DNA of 64,000 nucleotides from Helicobacter pylori (GTDB lineage Bacteria; Campylobacterota; Campylobacteria; Campylobacterales; Helicobacteraceae): NCBI RefSeq assembly GCF_001653475.1, contig NZ_CP011487.1, positions 558,001 to 622,000 of the forward strand, read 5' to 3'. Shown piece by piece: positions 8,694 to 17,669 of this stretch (position 1 is its first letter; each line of letters starts with the position of its first letter). The notes under the pieces were generated by a model. It saw only the letters and a program-made list of their open reading frames with translations, ran no database searches and was not told where the DNA came from. The position numbers and the translations under genes were made by a program.

Positions 8694-9871
8694 CAAATTC
8701 CCTTTTGGCTTAGGATATTTTGAAGCAAAAGATGCGCTTTGTGGTTGTTTAAGGTTTTTAAGGGGCTTTTATTGAGATAAAAAATCTGATTTTTTGTTAA
8801 TAAAACAAACAAACGCACAGGCCAATCAAAATCCCCCATACTCAATTCCACTAAAAAATCCCCCTTATTCTCATAAATATTACAAACATGCACAAAATAC
8901 CCCTCTTGGATGATTTTTGGGGTTTTTAAAATCGTTCCAACGCTCTTTTCACTGATTGTTATTGTATTAAAAGAAAAATCAAATGCATGGTTATCAAAAG
9001 GGGTTTCATCCAATTCTAAAGAATAAATTCTTAAATCATAAATATCTTTTTTGAGTTTATTCCAACGCGCTTCATACTTGCTGACAACCGGTATTTGAGC
9101 GTTTTTTTTGATTTCTATCTCGCATTTAAAGTTTTTTAGGGCTAATTTTAAGCTGTCTTCAAAATAAAGGCTATCATCGGTTCGTAATTCCAAAAACCCT
9201 TTAGGCTTTAAAACCCTTAAAGCTTCGTTTAAAAACTTTTCGCTTAGCACCCGACGGTGTTTTTTTCCATTCCATGGCACAGGGAAATGCACAAAAATTT
9301 TCTCGCACTTGTGATTTGGCATGCTCTCTAAAACCAAACGGCCATCGCCTTGCAAGATGCGCAGATTTTTTAAATCCAACAACTCAATTTGCTTTAACGC
9401 TTGCGCGATAGACGGGGTGTGAATCTCTATCCCTAAGCATGTTTTAGTGGGGTTGTTTTTGGCTAATTCTATCAAATGCCTACCACTCCCAAAACCAATT
9501 TCGGCTAAAATAGGGGTCTGATTTTTTTGGATAAAGTCTTCAAAAGCTTCTAAATCAAGGGCTTTTTTTCCGCTCGCATGTTTAGAATTTTCTTGCAAAT
9601 TATGCAAAATGACTTCAAAAGATTGCGAATAAATCCTTAAAGCTTGTTTTAAAATCTCTCTTTTTAAGGGCGTTGCCTTTTCGCTTTTGATTAAAAAATC
9701 ATTCGCTCGCCTGATTTTTTGCAATAAAAAAACGTGATCCTTAAAACTCGCATACACACAGCTTTTAGTGGGGTGTTTTAAGCTTAAAAATTCCCTATGA
9801 AAACAAAAATCCCCCTCAATTAAGGGGTATTCTAAAGGTTTAAAATCCAGCTTGGCTAAAAAATGGGGCAT
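8693..9871 (-). CDS. trmB: tRNA (guanine-N7)-methyltransferase with N-terminal extension
   Basis: The 392-residue enzyme would form m7G46 in tRNA from SAM. The methyltransferase core starts near residue 140 with LAEIGFGSGRHLIELA (SAM-binding), followed by GIEIH and the TrmB signature HFPVPWNGKKHRR. Usual TrmB proteins have about 210-240 residues. Here about 130 residues precede the core and a further stretch follows it, a form I associate with Helicobacter and Campylobacter. The function of the extensions is unknown. The stop overlaps the ftsE start by one base. Confidence 0.88.
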   Translation of the reverse strand: MPHFLAKLDFKPLEYPLIEGDFCFHREFLSLKHPTKSCVYASFKDHVFLLQKIRRANDFLIKSEKATPLKREILKQALRIYSQSFEVILHNLQENSKHASGKKALDLEAFEDFIQKNQTPILAEIGFGSGRHLIELAKNNPTKTCLGIEIHTPSIAQALKQIELLDLKNLRILQGDGRLVLESMPNHKCEKIFVHFPVPWNGKKHRRVLSEKFLNEALRVLKPKGFLELRTDDSLYFEDSLKLALKNFKCEIEIKKNAQIPVVSKYEARWNKLKKDIYDLRIYSLELDETPFDNHAFDFSFNTITISEKSVGTILKTPKIIQEGYFVHVCNIYENKGDFLVELSMGDFDWPVRLFVLLTKNQIFYLNKSPLKTLNNHKAHLLLQNILSQKGI

Positions 9872-9881
9872 TAAAACCCTT

Positions 9882-11129
9882 TTAGCGCTCTAAAAACAAA
9901 CGCACTTCTTTGCTTGGGTGCGACTCTAAACCATCTTTATCCACGCTCACCACTTGATAGCGATAAGCCACGCCCACTTTCATGTCCTTATCCACGAATT
10001 GGTTTTGCGTGATATTCCCAAAGCGCAAAGGGGTTTTTGAAGTGCCTTCAAAGCGATACACCGCATAAGTGGCTATTTTAGCGCTTGGGTTATTTTCCCA
10101 TTGGATGAAAGCTGAAGAGTCTTGAATAGTCCCTTTAGTGATGATAGGGGATTCTGGCCTGTCAGCGGTCTCACCCATTGCAGGCTCTTTGGGTAATGCC
10201 CCTTCAAGATGCGTTTTATCAAGGGCGACAACTTTGTAATAACGCGTGAGGTTGTCTTTTTCTATTTTATCCACATAGGAAGTGTTGGTGGTTTGAGCGA
10301 TGAATTTGTATTTATCGTTGCGGTTATTGGAAGCGTAAATGCGATAAGCTACCACATCTTCTTCGGGGGATTTATCCCAACTTAATTCAATGTGTCGTGT
10401 GAGGTTTTGGCTCACTCTAATATTAGTGACTTCTTTGGGTAAATCTTTGGTTTTCCCTTCCACTATAACACTGGGTCTGGATTTATCCCCCATGAAATTT
10501 TCGGCGATGACCTGGTAGCGGTATTTTTTCCCGTCTTCTAAATCTTTATCAAAAAACTCCACAAACAAGCGGTTTCTAACAGCCCCTACATTTAAAAATT
10601 TGCCGTCTTTATTCTGCCTTTGAATGATGTATTTAGAAACGCTAGGGTTAGGGTGCGGGCTCCAAAAGACTTTCACGCTTTTAGGGTATTCAAGGCTCGC
10701 AAAAACGCTTTCTACAGGATTGATAAAAGAGGTTTTTACTAAAATAGGCTCTGAAAGGTTAGAGATTTTATCGCCCTTGTAAGTAGCGAGTTGGTAAGTG
10801 TAAGAACTCTCTGTTTCTAGCCCCTCATCATAATAGTGGGTCGCATAAGGGTTTTTAATCGTGGCGATTCTTTTAAGCTTGGAGTCTTTTTTCAAACGAT
10901 ACAAAATAAACCCATCAATATCATAAGTATCAGCGATTTTAGGCCATTCAAAACCCACTGAACTCACATCGTTAATGGTTTTAATAGAATGGACTACCGG
11001 AAGATTAGTGTCTGTGTTCTCTTGATTATTAAGGGCTGAAAAAGTATGATTCCTGGTAGAAGAACACCCTATAAAAACCGCTAATACCACACTACTTTGC
11101 AATAAAAGCGTGAAGTATTTTTTCTTCAT
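9882..11129 (-). CDS. Lipoprotein with fibronectin type III repeats
   Basis: The 415-residue protein starts at the ATG at 11129, which has GAGG 6 bases upstream. Its lipoprotein signal (hydrophobic segment ending VFIGC, about residue 22) puts it in the envelope. The rest reads as four fibronectin-III-like modules of about 90 residues, each with a Trp near the start (for example FEWPKIADTYDIDGFILYR, VFWSPHPNPSVSKYIIQR, LSWDKSPEEDVVAYRIY, IQWENNPSAKIATYAVYR) and a Tyr-rich end (YRYQV). These are binding modules; the partner is unknown. It overlaps the 3' end of rluD. Confidence 0.85.
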   Translation of the reverse strand: MKKKYFTLLLQSSVVLAVFIGCSSTRNHTFSALNNQENTDTNLPVVHSIKTINDVSSVGFEWPKIADTYDIDGFILYRLKKDSKLKRIATIKNPYATHYYDEGLETESSYTYQLATYKGDKISNLSEPILVKTSFINPVESVFASLEYPKSVKVFWSPHPNPSVSKYIIQRQNKDGKFLNVGAVRNRLFVEFFDKDLEDGKKYRYQVIAENFMGDKSRPSVIVEGKTKDLPKEVTNIRVSQNLTRHIELSWDKSPEEDVVAYRIYASNNRNDKYKFIAQTTNTSYVDKIEKDNLTRYYKVVALDKTHLEGALPKEPAMGETADRPESPIITKGTIQDSSAFIQWENNPSAKIATYAVYRFEGTSKTPLRFGNITQNQFVDKDMKVGVAYRYQVVSVDKDGLESHPSKEVRLFLER

Positions 11130-12075
11130 CCAAGACCTCATCTAAATTCTCCTTGTCAAAATTTTTTTTAAGATATTCTAACATATCCTTTAGTAGGGGA
11201 ACTTTAAAGCGCAGTTTTTGCCCGCTTCTAGGGTGTTTGAACTCTATCAAATAGGCATGCAGCATGATTCTTATTTCTTCTTTAGAAAGCGCATGATTGA
11301 GCCCGTAAAGATTATCGCCTATGATGTGTCTGTTCAAATATTCTAAATGCGCTCTGATTTGGTGCGTGCGCCCGGTGAACAATTTAGCCCCTATCAAATT
11401 AAGATTGTTTTGAGAAGTCAGCAAGCTGATAAATTCGCTTTTAGAATAACGGCTTTTTTCTTTTTTGGCCGCTTTGAGCGCTATCATTTTTAAGCGGTTA
11501 TTGGGGTTTCTTGTTAAATAGCATTCCACGCTCATTTTTTCTCCCTTTAAGGGGGTTGAAAGCAAGGCGATATAGTAGCGCCCCATCATTTTAGTTTTGA
11601 GCTGTTCGCTCAAATGAACATGGGCAAAATTGTTTTTAGCGATAACAATCCCTCCGCTTGTGTCCTTATCCAAGCGGTGCACAATCCCATAGCGCTCTTT
11701 AAAGCCAAGATCAGAAAGCTCGTAATTTTTGGATTCTAACCAATCCACTAAAGTGGGCTCTTTCACGCTTGGGGCTTTATGGATAACTAAATTAGGGGGC
11801 TTATTTAACACTAATAAATCTTCATCTTCAAAAATGACTTCTATTTCTAAATCAAACCCTCTTTTTAAGGGTTTAGGCGTGATTTTGGGCGTTAAAAGCG
11901 TGATTTCATCGCCCTCTTTTAAGGCTAACCCTCCTTTTTTTACCCCCTTTTTTTGACAAAACACTAGCCCTTCTTTAATCAAATTCAACACTTGGTTTTT
12001 AGAAATTTGCAATTCTTTGGCTAAAAATTCATCAATGCGTTTGTGATCGGTGGGGGCGATAAAAACTTTTTGCAT
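11092..12075 (-). CDS. rluD: Ribosomal large-subunit pseudouridine synthase, RluD family
   Basis: The 327-residue protein has an N-terminal S4 RNA-binding domain (HKRIDEFLAKELQISKNQVLNLIKEG) and a catalytic domain with HRLDKDTSGG, whose Asp is the catalytic residue. RluD converts uridines of 23S rRNA helix 69. RluC cannot be excluded from sequence alone. The C-terminal tail overlaps the lipoprotein start by 38 bases. Confidence 0.9.
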   Translation of the reverse strand: MQKVFIAPTDHKRIDEFLAKELQISKNQVLNLIKEGLVFCQKKGVKKGGLALKEGDEITLLTPKITPKPLKRGFDLEIEVIFEDEDLLVLNKPPNLVIHKAPSVKEPTLVDWLESKNYELSDLGFKERYGIVHRLDKDTSGGIVIAKNNFAHVHLSEQLKTKMMGRYYIALLSTPLKGEKMSVECYLTRNPNNRLKMIALKAAKKEKSRYSKSEFISLLTSQNNLNLIGAKLFTGRTHQIRAHLEYLNRHIIGDNLYGLNHALSKEEIRIMLHAYLIEFKHPRSGQKLRFKVPLLKDMLEYLKKNFDKENLDEVLDEEKILHAFIAK

Positions 12076-12160
12076 CCAAACTCTTTTTTGCTTTTTTAAA
12101 AACCACTATTTTACTCAAAACCTTAAAAAATCATGTCTTTATTCAGTTAGTTTAATACGC

Positions 12161-12166
12161 TATAAT
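12161..12166 (+). promoter_or_regulatory. -10 box upstream of the GTPase gene
   Basis: TATAAT at 12161-12166 is a perfect vegetative -10, preceded by AT-rich DNA as usual in H. pylori (no clear -35). The predicted start is about 40 bases before the ATG at 12212. It is the only strong promoter candidate in the gap between the divergent rluD and GTPase genes. Confidence 0.6.
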
Positions 12167-12211
12167 CCACAAAGCCTTATACCTTGAATCATTTTATAAA
12201 GGGGTTTTATA

Positions 12212-13424
12212 ATGGAAAACAACGAACACCACGAGAAAGTGAGCGGTATTTTGCGTGGTTTTTTAGGCGACGCTTTCACGCTTGATGGGAAAGAAGGAGG
12301 ATTGAATATGGAAAAATTGCGCGAAGCCATCAAAAAGGAAAAGCCAATCATGAATGTTTTGCTTATGGGAGCTACTGGAGTGGGTAAAAGCTCGCTCATT
12401 AACGCTTTATTTGGTAAAGAAGTGGCTAAAGCAGGCATAGGAAAACCCGTCACTCAGCATCTTGAAAAATATGTTGATGAAGAAAAAGGCTTGATTTTAT
12501 GGGACACTAAAGGCATTGAAGCTGAAGATTATCAAAATACCACAGAAAGCATTAAAAAAGAAATGGAAGATTCTTTTAAAACGCTTGATGCAAAAGAGGC
12601 TATTGATGTGGCGTATCTGTGCGTTAAAGAGACTTCTTCTAGGGTTGAAGAGAGAGAAAGCGTTATTGAATTTCGCTAAAGAATGGAATATCCCAACGAT
12701 TTTTGTTTTCACAAACACACAAGAAAAAGCCGGCGATGCATTTGTTAAAGAAACTCAAAGAATCATAGATGAAGAATGGGGCTTTAAAGGTTTTATCAAA
12801 GCCTATGTGAGAGTCAATTCCGTTGCATTTTCGTTTAGAGGGATTGAAGTCCCCATTGAAGGTTTAGAAGAATTGGTAGAGAAAACTAAAAAATGCTTGA
12901 TAGATGCTAAGAAAAACAAAGAAAAGCATTTCTTGCTGATTCAAAAAGCTAATATCCAAGCAAGAAAACAAGCTATGATAGATAAAAGTAAAAACATTAT
13001 CCATCTTGCATCAACAGCAGCTGGAGGGGTTGGGCTCATCCCCATACCTTTTAGCGATGCGCTCGCTATCGCACCCATTCAAGCAGGAATGATTTACAAA
13101 ATAAATGACGCTTTTGAAGTGAAAATGGAAGAATCGTTAGCCACATCATTATTCACAGGATTGTTAGGCGTAACCGCAGTCGCACAAGTGGGGAGAACGA
13201 TCGTTAATGGTTTCCTTAAATTCATTCCTGTGGTGGGGAGTGTTGCAGGGAGTACAACCGCTGTCGTTATCACAGAAGGCATTGGGTTTGCTTATTTGAA
13301 AGTGCTAGAAAAGTGCTTTAATGATGAGACGGGCGAAGTGGAGTTGCCTGCAGTGGATACGATAAAATCTCTCTTTAAGGAGAATTATCTCAATTTGGAT
13401 ACAATCAAAAAATTAAAACCATAA
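12212..13424 (+). pseudogene. GTPase with C-terminal DUF697-like domain, frameshifted at an AG repeat
   Basis: The first frame (12212-12679) carries the P-loop GATGVGKSSL (about residue 48) and G3 LWDTKG. It stops early with a short nonsense tail. The coding sense continues in another frame from about 12658 to 13424 with the G4-like IFVFTNTQEKAGD and a hydrophobic C-terminal region (GLIPIPFSDALAIAPIQ) like the DUF697/YcjF family. The switch lies at the repeat (AG)4 at 12649-12656. Adding one AG unit gives a continuous frame reading VEEREKALLNFAKEW and a protein of about 404 residues. So the gene is off here, possibly reversibly. A sequencing error is the alternative. Confidence 0.8.
12649..12657 (+). 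repeat. Short AG repeat at the frame switch of the GTPase gene
   Basis: The sequence is (AG)4 followed by A. A gain of two bases, one unit, joins the two coding frames exactly. Slippage in such dinucleotides is a known phase-variation mechanism in H. pylori, but four units is short for frequent switching. Confidence 0.6.
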
Positions 13425-13446
13425 GATTAAGGGTTATGAAAAACGC

Positions 13447-14592
13447 ATGGCATTAGACAAAAGGATTTGGATGCATTTTGATCTTTTGCCCTTTGTGTTT
13501 ATCATCCCCTTGCTTGTGGTTTCTTTTTTATTGATTTTTGAGAGCAGCGCAGTTTTGAGCTTAAAGCAAGGGGTTTATTATGCGATAGGGTTTCTTCTCT
13601 TTTGGATCGTGTTTTTTATCCCTTTTAGAAAGCTCGATCGGTGGCTCTTTGTGTTTTATTGGGCGTGCGTTATTTTATTAGCGTTAGTGGATTTTATGGG
13701 ATCAAGCAAGCTTGGGGCGCAACGATGGCTAGCCATTCCCTTTATCTCTATCACTTTACAGCCTAGCGAACCCGTGAAAATCGCTATCCTTTTGTTATTG
13801 GCGCATTTGATTAAAATAAACCCACCCCCTTTTAAGGGCTATGATTGGGGCATGTTTTTAAAGCTTAGTTTTTACATTTGCTTACCGGCGGCTTTGATTT
13901 TAAAACAGCCTGATTTGGGCACGGCTCTTATTGTGTTGATCATGGGTTTTGGGATTTTATTGATTGTGGGTTTGAGGACTAGGGTGTGGCTCCCTCTTTT
14001 TATCGCTCTTTTAGTGGCTTCGCCTATCGTTTATCACTTTTTGCATGATTATCAAAAAAAGCGCATCGCCGACTTTCTTTCTGAAAAGCCTAATTACCAT
14101 GTCATGCAATCCATTATCGCCATAGGATCGGGTGGGTTTTTAGGCAAATCTAAAGAAGCCTGCACGCAAACCAAATTCAAATTCTTGCCTATCGCAACGA
14201 GCGATTTTATCTTCGCTTACTTCGTGGAGCGTTTTGGTTTTTTAGGGGCTGTGTTGCTTTTTGCGATTTATATAGGCTTGAGTTTGCATTTATTTTTTTA
14301 TCTGTTTGAGAGCAACAGCGATTGGTTTTTAAAGATTGTAGCCCTTGGGATTTCTGTTTTAATCTTTGTTTATTCCAGCGTGAATATCGCCATGACTTTA
14401 GGGTTAGCCCCTGTGGTGGGGATTCCCTTGCCCTTATTCAGCTATGGAGGGAGCAGTTTTATCACTTTTATGATCCTATTTGGGATCTTAGAAAACCTGC
14501 TTGCTTTTCGCTATGTTTTTGGATATAATAGCAAACCATCTTTTGGGAATTTTGGATTCTTAGCTCAGCTGGTCAGAGCGCTCGGCTCATAA
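13447..14592 (+). CDS. rodA: Rod shape-determining protein RodA (SEDS glycosyltransferase)
   Basis: The polytopic SEDS-family protein has 381 residues and polymerises lipid-linked glycan strands for lateral wall growth with a class B PBP. Family landmarks are LGAQRWLAIPFISITLQPSE, LKQPDLGTA, the conserved VMQSIIAIGSGG segment and the C-terminal GIPLPLFSYGGSS. The last 13 codons (14554-14592) lie inside the 5' half of the tRNA-Met gene, so the tail FGFLAQLVRALGS is tRNA sequence read as protein. It starts 22 bases after the broken GTPase gene. Confidence 0.94.
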   Translation: MALDKRIWMHFDLLPFVFIIPLLVVSFLLIFESSAVLSLKQGVYYAIGFLLFWIVFFIPFRKLDRWLFVFYWACVILLALVDFMGSSKLGAQRWLAIPFISITLQPSEPVKIAILLLLAHLIKINPPPFKGYDWGMFLKLSFYICLPAALILKQPDLGTALIVLIMGFGILLIVGLRTRVWLPLFIALLVASPIVYHFLHDYQKKRIADFLSEKPNYHVMQSIIAIGSGGFLGKSKEACTQTKFKFLPIATSDFIFAYFVERFGFLGAVLLFAIYIGLSLHLFFYLFESNSDWFLKIVALGISVLIFVYSSVNIAMTLGLAPVVGIPLPLFSYGGSSFITFMILFGILENLLAFRYVFGYNSKPSFGNFGFLAQLVRALGS

Positions 14593-14630
14593 CCGATTGG
14601 TCGTAGGTTCAAGTCCTACAGAATCCACCA
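14554..14630 (+). tRNA. tRNA-Met (anticodon CAT), elongator type
   Basis: The gene is 77 nt. The acceptor arms GGATTCT and AGAATCC pair fully. The D arm is GCTC/GAGC, the anticodon loop is CTCATAA, the T arm is GTAGG/CCTAC with TTCAAGT, and CCA is encoded. The paired position 1-72 (G-C) excludes the initiator. A CAT anticodon can also belong to tRNA-Ile2 (a TilS substrate), which I consider less likely because the anticodon arm matches usual elongator Met. It overlaps the rodA 3' end on the same strand. Confidence 0.95.
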
Positions 14631-14671
14631 CTCCCGCTTTTTCTTTTATCCCCTTTTTAACTGCCCCCTTT

Positions 14672-15628
14672 TTAAGTGAAAAGCGATTGGACGCTTTCGT
14701 TATGATAAATCCTTCTGATCACTTCCGCAAATAAGGGCGCTACGCTTAAGGTGGTGATTTTATCGCATTTTTGAACTAAAGGGATAGAGTTAGTTACCAC
14801 CACTTCATCTAACGCGCTTTCTTTAATGTGCTTGATCGCATTCCCACTCAAAACCGCATGCGTGCCTAACGCCATGACAGAAGTTGCCCCTTGTTCTTTT
14901 AAAGCCAAAGCGGCTTTACAGATCGTGCCTGCGGTATCAATCATGTCATCCACTAAAATCACATCGCGCTCTTTGGCTGAGCCGATAATGTTCATCACTT
15001 CGCTTTCATTAGCTTTTTCACGGCGCTTATCCACGATGATTAAATCCAAGCCCATTTGATTGGCAAAATACCTGGCTCTTGTAACCCCACCTACATCAGG
15101 GCTAGCGATCACAGGGTTTTTTAACGCTTTAGAGCGGATATAGTCTCTAAAGACGATAGATCCGTATAAATTATCCACCGGCACATCAAAAAAGCCTTGG
15201 ATTTGCCCAGCATGCAAATCCATCGTAATGATCCTTTCAATCCCCACTTCTTGCATCAAATTAGCGACCATTTTAGCCGTGATAGGCACTCTTGGAGCCG
15301 CTTTTCTGTCCTGTCTGGCATAGCCAAAATACGGCAACACCGCTGTGATAGAATTGGCCGAACTGCGCCTTAAAGCATCTACCATGACTAACAATTCCAT
15401 TAAATTGTCATTGACAGGCACGCAAGTGGGCTGGATAATAAAAATATCTTTACCGCGCACCGATTCGCTGATTTGGATATTGATTTCACCATCGCTGAAT
15501 TTCCCGATCACCGCTTTGGATAAGGGAATGCCTAAATGCTTTGACACTTCTTTGCCAAATGCAGGGTGAGCGCTCCCTGAAAACATCTTAAACCCACGCA
15601 TCTTTGTCTTAAACCCACGCACCTTCAT
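14672..15628 (-). CDS. prsA: Ribose-phosphate pyrophosphokinase
   Basis: The 318-residue enzyme makes PRPP from ribose 5-phosphate and ATP for purine, pyrimidine, His and Trp synthesis. Motifs are YFGYARQDRK (ATP/Mg), MDLHAGQIQGFFD and the PRPP loop VILVDDMIDTAGT. The first residues show a 7-codon near-duplication (VRGFKTK then MRGFKMF), from a 21-bp tandem repeat at 15587-15621. A start at the second Met (codon 10) would also give a normal enzyme. Confidence 0.95.
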   Translation of the reverse strand: MKVRGFKTKMRGFKMFSGSAHPAFGKEVSKHLGIPLSKAVIGKFSDGEINIQISESVRGKDIFIIQPTCVPVNDNLMELLVMVDALRRSSANSITAVLPYFGYARQDRKAAPRVPITAKMVANLMQEVGIERIITMDLHAGQIQGFFDVPVDNLYGSIVFRDYIRSKALKNPVIASPDVGGVTRARYFANQMGLDLIIVDKRREKANESEVMNIIGSAKERDVILVDDMIDTAGTICKAALALKEQGATSVMALGTHAVLSGNAIKHIKESALDEVVVTNSIPLVQKCDKITTLSVAPLFAEVIRRIYHNESVQSLFT

Positions 15629-15692
15629 CGCTTACACTCCCTAAAATGAATTAAAATCAATTGTAACACACCCAAACTAAAAGCGTTTATAT

Positions 15693-16178
15693 TCAACCAA
15701 GCTCCTTTTCTAATAAGTTTTTTAAGGTAAGATAGGTTTCATTAAGATCAATCCCGCACACCCTTGTTTGAGCGATAACGCTTATAAAGTTGCTATCGCC
15801 TGAAAACCTAGGCACTAAATGCATGTGCAAATGCTCAGGAATCCCTGCTCCGGCGTTTCTGTGCAAATTCAAACCCAAATTGATCCCTTGAGCGCCATAA
15901 GCATACAACGCTTTTAAAACTTTAGGCGCTAATGCATTCATGTTCAGCCAAGTATTAAGCTCTAAAAGTTCAACGCTCGCTTGATGCGCATGGGGAATGA
16001 TCAACAAATGCCCCGGGTTATAAGGGTAGGCGTTCATCACCACAAAGAGATCGCTATTTCTATAAAGCACTCTGTTTTCTGAATCTTTTGTAGGGTTTTG
16101 AGAAATTCCACAAAAGACACAACTCTTATTTTTCTCTTTCAAATAACTTTCGCGCCAAGGAGCGTATAAATGTTGCAT
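15693..16178 (-). CDS. HIT-family nucleotide hydrolase/transferase (Ap4A-type)
   Basis: The 161-residue protein has an N-terminal CVFCG zinc-type pair, a conserved PGHLLIIPHAH and the histidine triad HLHMHLVPR with the catalytic His. This combination fits Ap4A phosphorylase-like or hydrolase-like HIT proteins, which act on dinucleoside polyphosphates. The exact substrate is unknown. It is 9 bases after murF on the same strand. Confidence 0.85.
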   Translation of the reverse strand: MQHLYAPWRESYLKEKNKSCVFCGISQNPTKDSENRVLYRNSDLFVVMNAYPYNPGHLLIIPHAHQASVELLELNTWLNMNALAPKVLKALYAYGAQGINLGLNLHRNAGAGIPEHLHMHLVPRFSGDSNFISVIAQTRVCGIDLNETYLTLKNLLEKELG

Positions 16179-16187
16179 GTTTATTTC

Positions 16188-17669
16188 CTAAATGTAATTA
16201 GGGGCGTCATTAGCGAATAAAATCAAATCGCCTTGAATCGTGGTGGCTTGTAAGATATTTTCCAATTGCGCCTTATCCTTGAGTAAGATTTTTTGGGGGT
16301 TTTTCAATTTTGAAGCAATCGTTTTGGAATTCAACTCCCCTGTGATGATAGCGACATCAAAAACCCCGTCTATTTTTTGCGCTAAAGTTTCATTACTGTC
16401 TGTATTGCTTTCCACTAATCCTGGTGTTACAATGACTTTACGCCCTTCATACAAACTCGCTAAACGAATGCCCTCTAACATGCCCTTTAAATTCCCATTA
16501 AAGCTATCGTCTATAATGATTTTTTGATTCACTTCCAAAAGTTGCAAACGATGGGCAATGGGATTGAGTTCCAAAACAAGCCGTTTGATCCTTTCTGTCT
16601 CTAATCCTAAATGCTTAGCGATTAAAATGGCTGAAGCGATATTATAAGCGTTAAATTTGCCTAAAACCTTCGTTTCAAAGCTTTCCCAAACGCTATCTAT
16701 CAGCATTTCAAAAGAAGTGCTTTTTAAGGTGGAGTGGATGTTTTTAACCAGGCTAGAATAGTCTATTAAAGGACTATCTTTAGGGGCATAGGGCTTGATT
16801 TTTTCTACAGAGTAGCAAAAGGCTTTTTCTAAGCGTTTGGAATCCAATAATTCCGCTTTAGTCTCGCAAATATTTTCTAAAGTTTTAAAATATTCTAAAT
16901 GCTGTTCGCCCACTTCTGCAACCACGACAAGGTGCGGTTCAATGAGGCGCGTGATTTCTTTAATATCGCCCTTATTCCTTGCCCCGGCTTCAGCGATATA
17001 GATTTCACTCCTATCGTCTAAATTCTGGTTAATATCATTCGTAAGTCCTAAAAGGGTATTGACGCTTTTGGGGCTTGCATGCGCATTGAATGTGGTTTGT
17101 AAGATTTGAAGCAAGAAATTTTTGGTGCTGGTTTTCCCAAAGCTTCCGGTAATGGCGATGACTTTTAAATTCTTTAAAGAGGCGATTTTATCTTTAGCGG
17201 TTTGCAAATACCGCTTGGATAAGACTTTTTCAAAGATTAAAGAAGCGCTTAAAACGAATGCGAATAAACACAAATAGCCTAACGCAAGCGAAATCCCATT
17301 CAAAGGGACTAATTCTGTATTTAAAATTTCATGCAAGATTAAAAATAAGAATAAGAAGATAAAAAAGCGCTTCACCCTTGGCGTGAAAACTAAAGGCTTG
17401 TCGTTGCGTTTGGCCCAAACAATGAGCATGGGTATTTGAATAACACCGCAAAAGAAATCAAAAACAAACGGCATTTTGAAAGCATACGATAGGATAAACA
17501 CCCCTAAAGGCAATAAAAAATAAATCCCATGCCAACGCATTTTGTGGTGCTTGGTTAAGATCCTAAACACGCTGTAATGATACCATTGCAATAAAGTCAT
17601 TATATAATAGCCAAGCCCTGTTATAAAGAGCCAACGAAACGCTAAATTCAGCCAACTAAGACTTTGCAT
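16188..17669 (-). CDS. murF: MurF-type ligase with N-terminal membrane domain
   Basis: The 493-residue protein would add D-Ala-D-Ala to UDP-MurNAc-tripeptide. The Mur ligase core is clear from about residue 170: P-loop GSFGKTSTKN, EAGARNKGDIKE, then DDSFNGNLKGM with the C-terminal ligase domain. The usual soluble N-terminal UDP-MurNAc-tripeptide domain is replaced by about 155 residues with four or five hydrophobic helices (for example GIYFLLPLGVFILSYAF). This should anchor the enzyme to the inner membrane. It overlaps the hydrolase gene by 14 bases and is followed by the HIT gene. Confidence 0.85.
   Translation of the reverse strand: MQSLSWLNLAFRWLFITGLGYYIMTLLQWYHYSVFRILTKHHKMRWHGIYFLLPLGVFILSYAFKMPFVFDFFCGVIQIPMLIVWAKRNDKPLVFTPRVKRFFIFLFLFLILHEILNTELVPLNGISLALGYLCLFAFVLSASLIFEKVLSKRYLQTAKDKIASLKNLKVIAITGSFGKTSTKNFLLQILQTTFNAHASPKSVNTLLGLTNDINQNLDDRSEIYIAEAGARNKGDIKEITRLIEPHLVVVAEVGEQHLEYFKTLENICETKAELLDSKRLEKAFCYSVEKIKPYAPKDSPLIDYSSLVKNIHSTLKSTSFEMLIDSVWESFETKVLGKFNAYNIASAILIAKHLGLETERIKRLVLELNPIAHRLQLLEVNQKIIIDDSFNGNLKGMLEGIRLASLYEGRKVIVTPGLVESNTDSNETLAQKIDGVFDVAIITGELNSKTIASKLKNPQKILLKDKAQLENILQATTIQGDLILFANDAPNYI

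Noticed and set aside
12160-12453. 97-residue minus-strand frame over the GTPase start
   Set aside because: It is the shadow of the GTPase coding sequence, whose P-loop and promoter support the plus strand.
14554-14630. Initiator tRNA-Met
   Set aside because: The first base pair of the acceptor stem is a normal G-C pair, unlike bacterial initiators.
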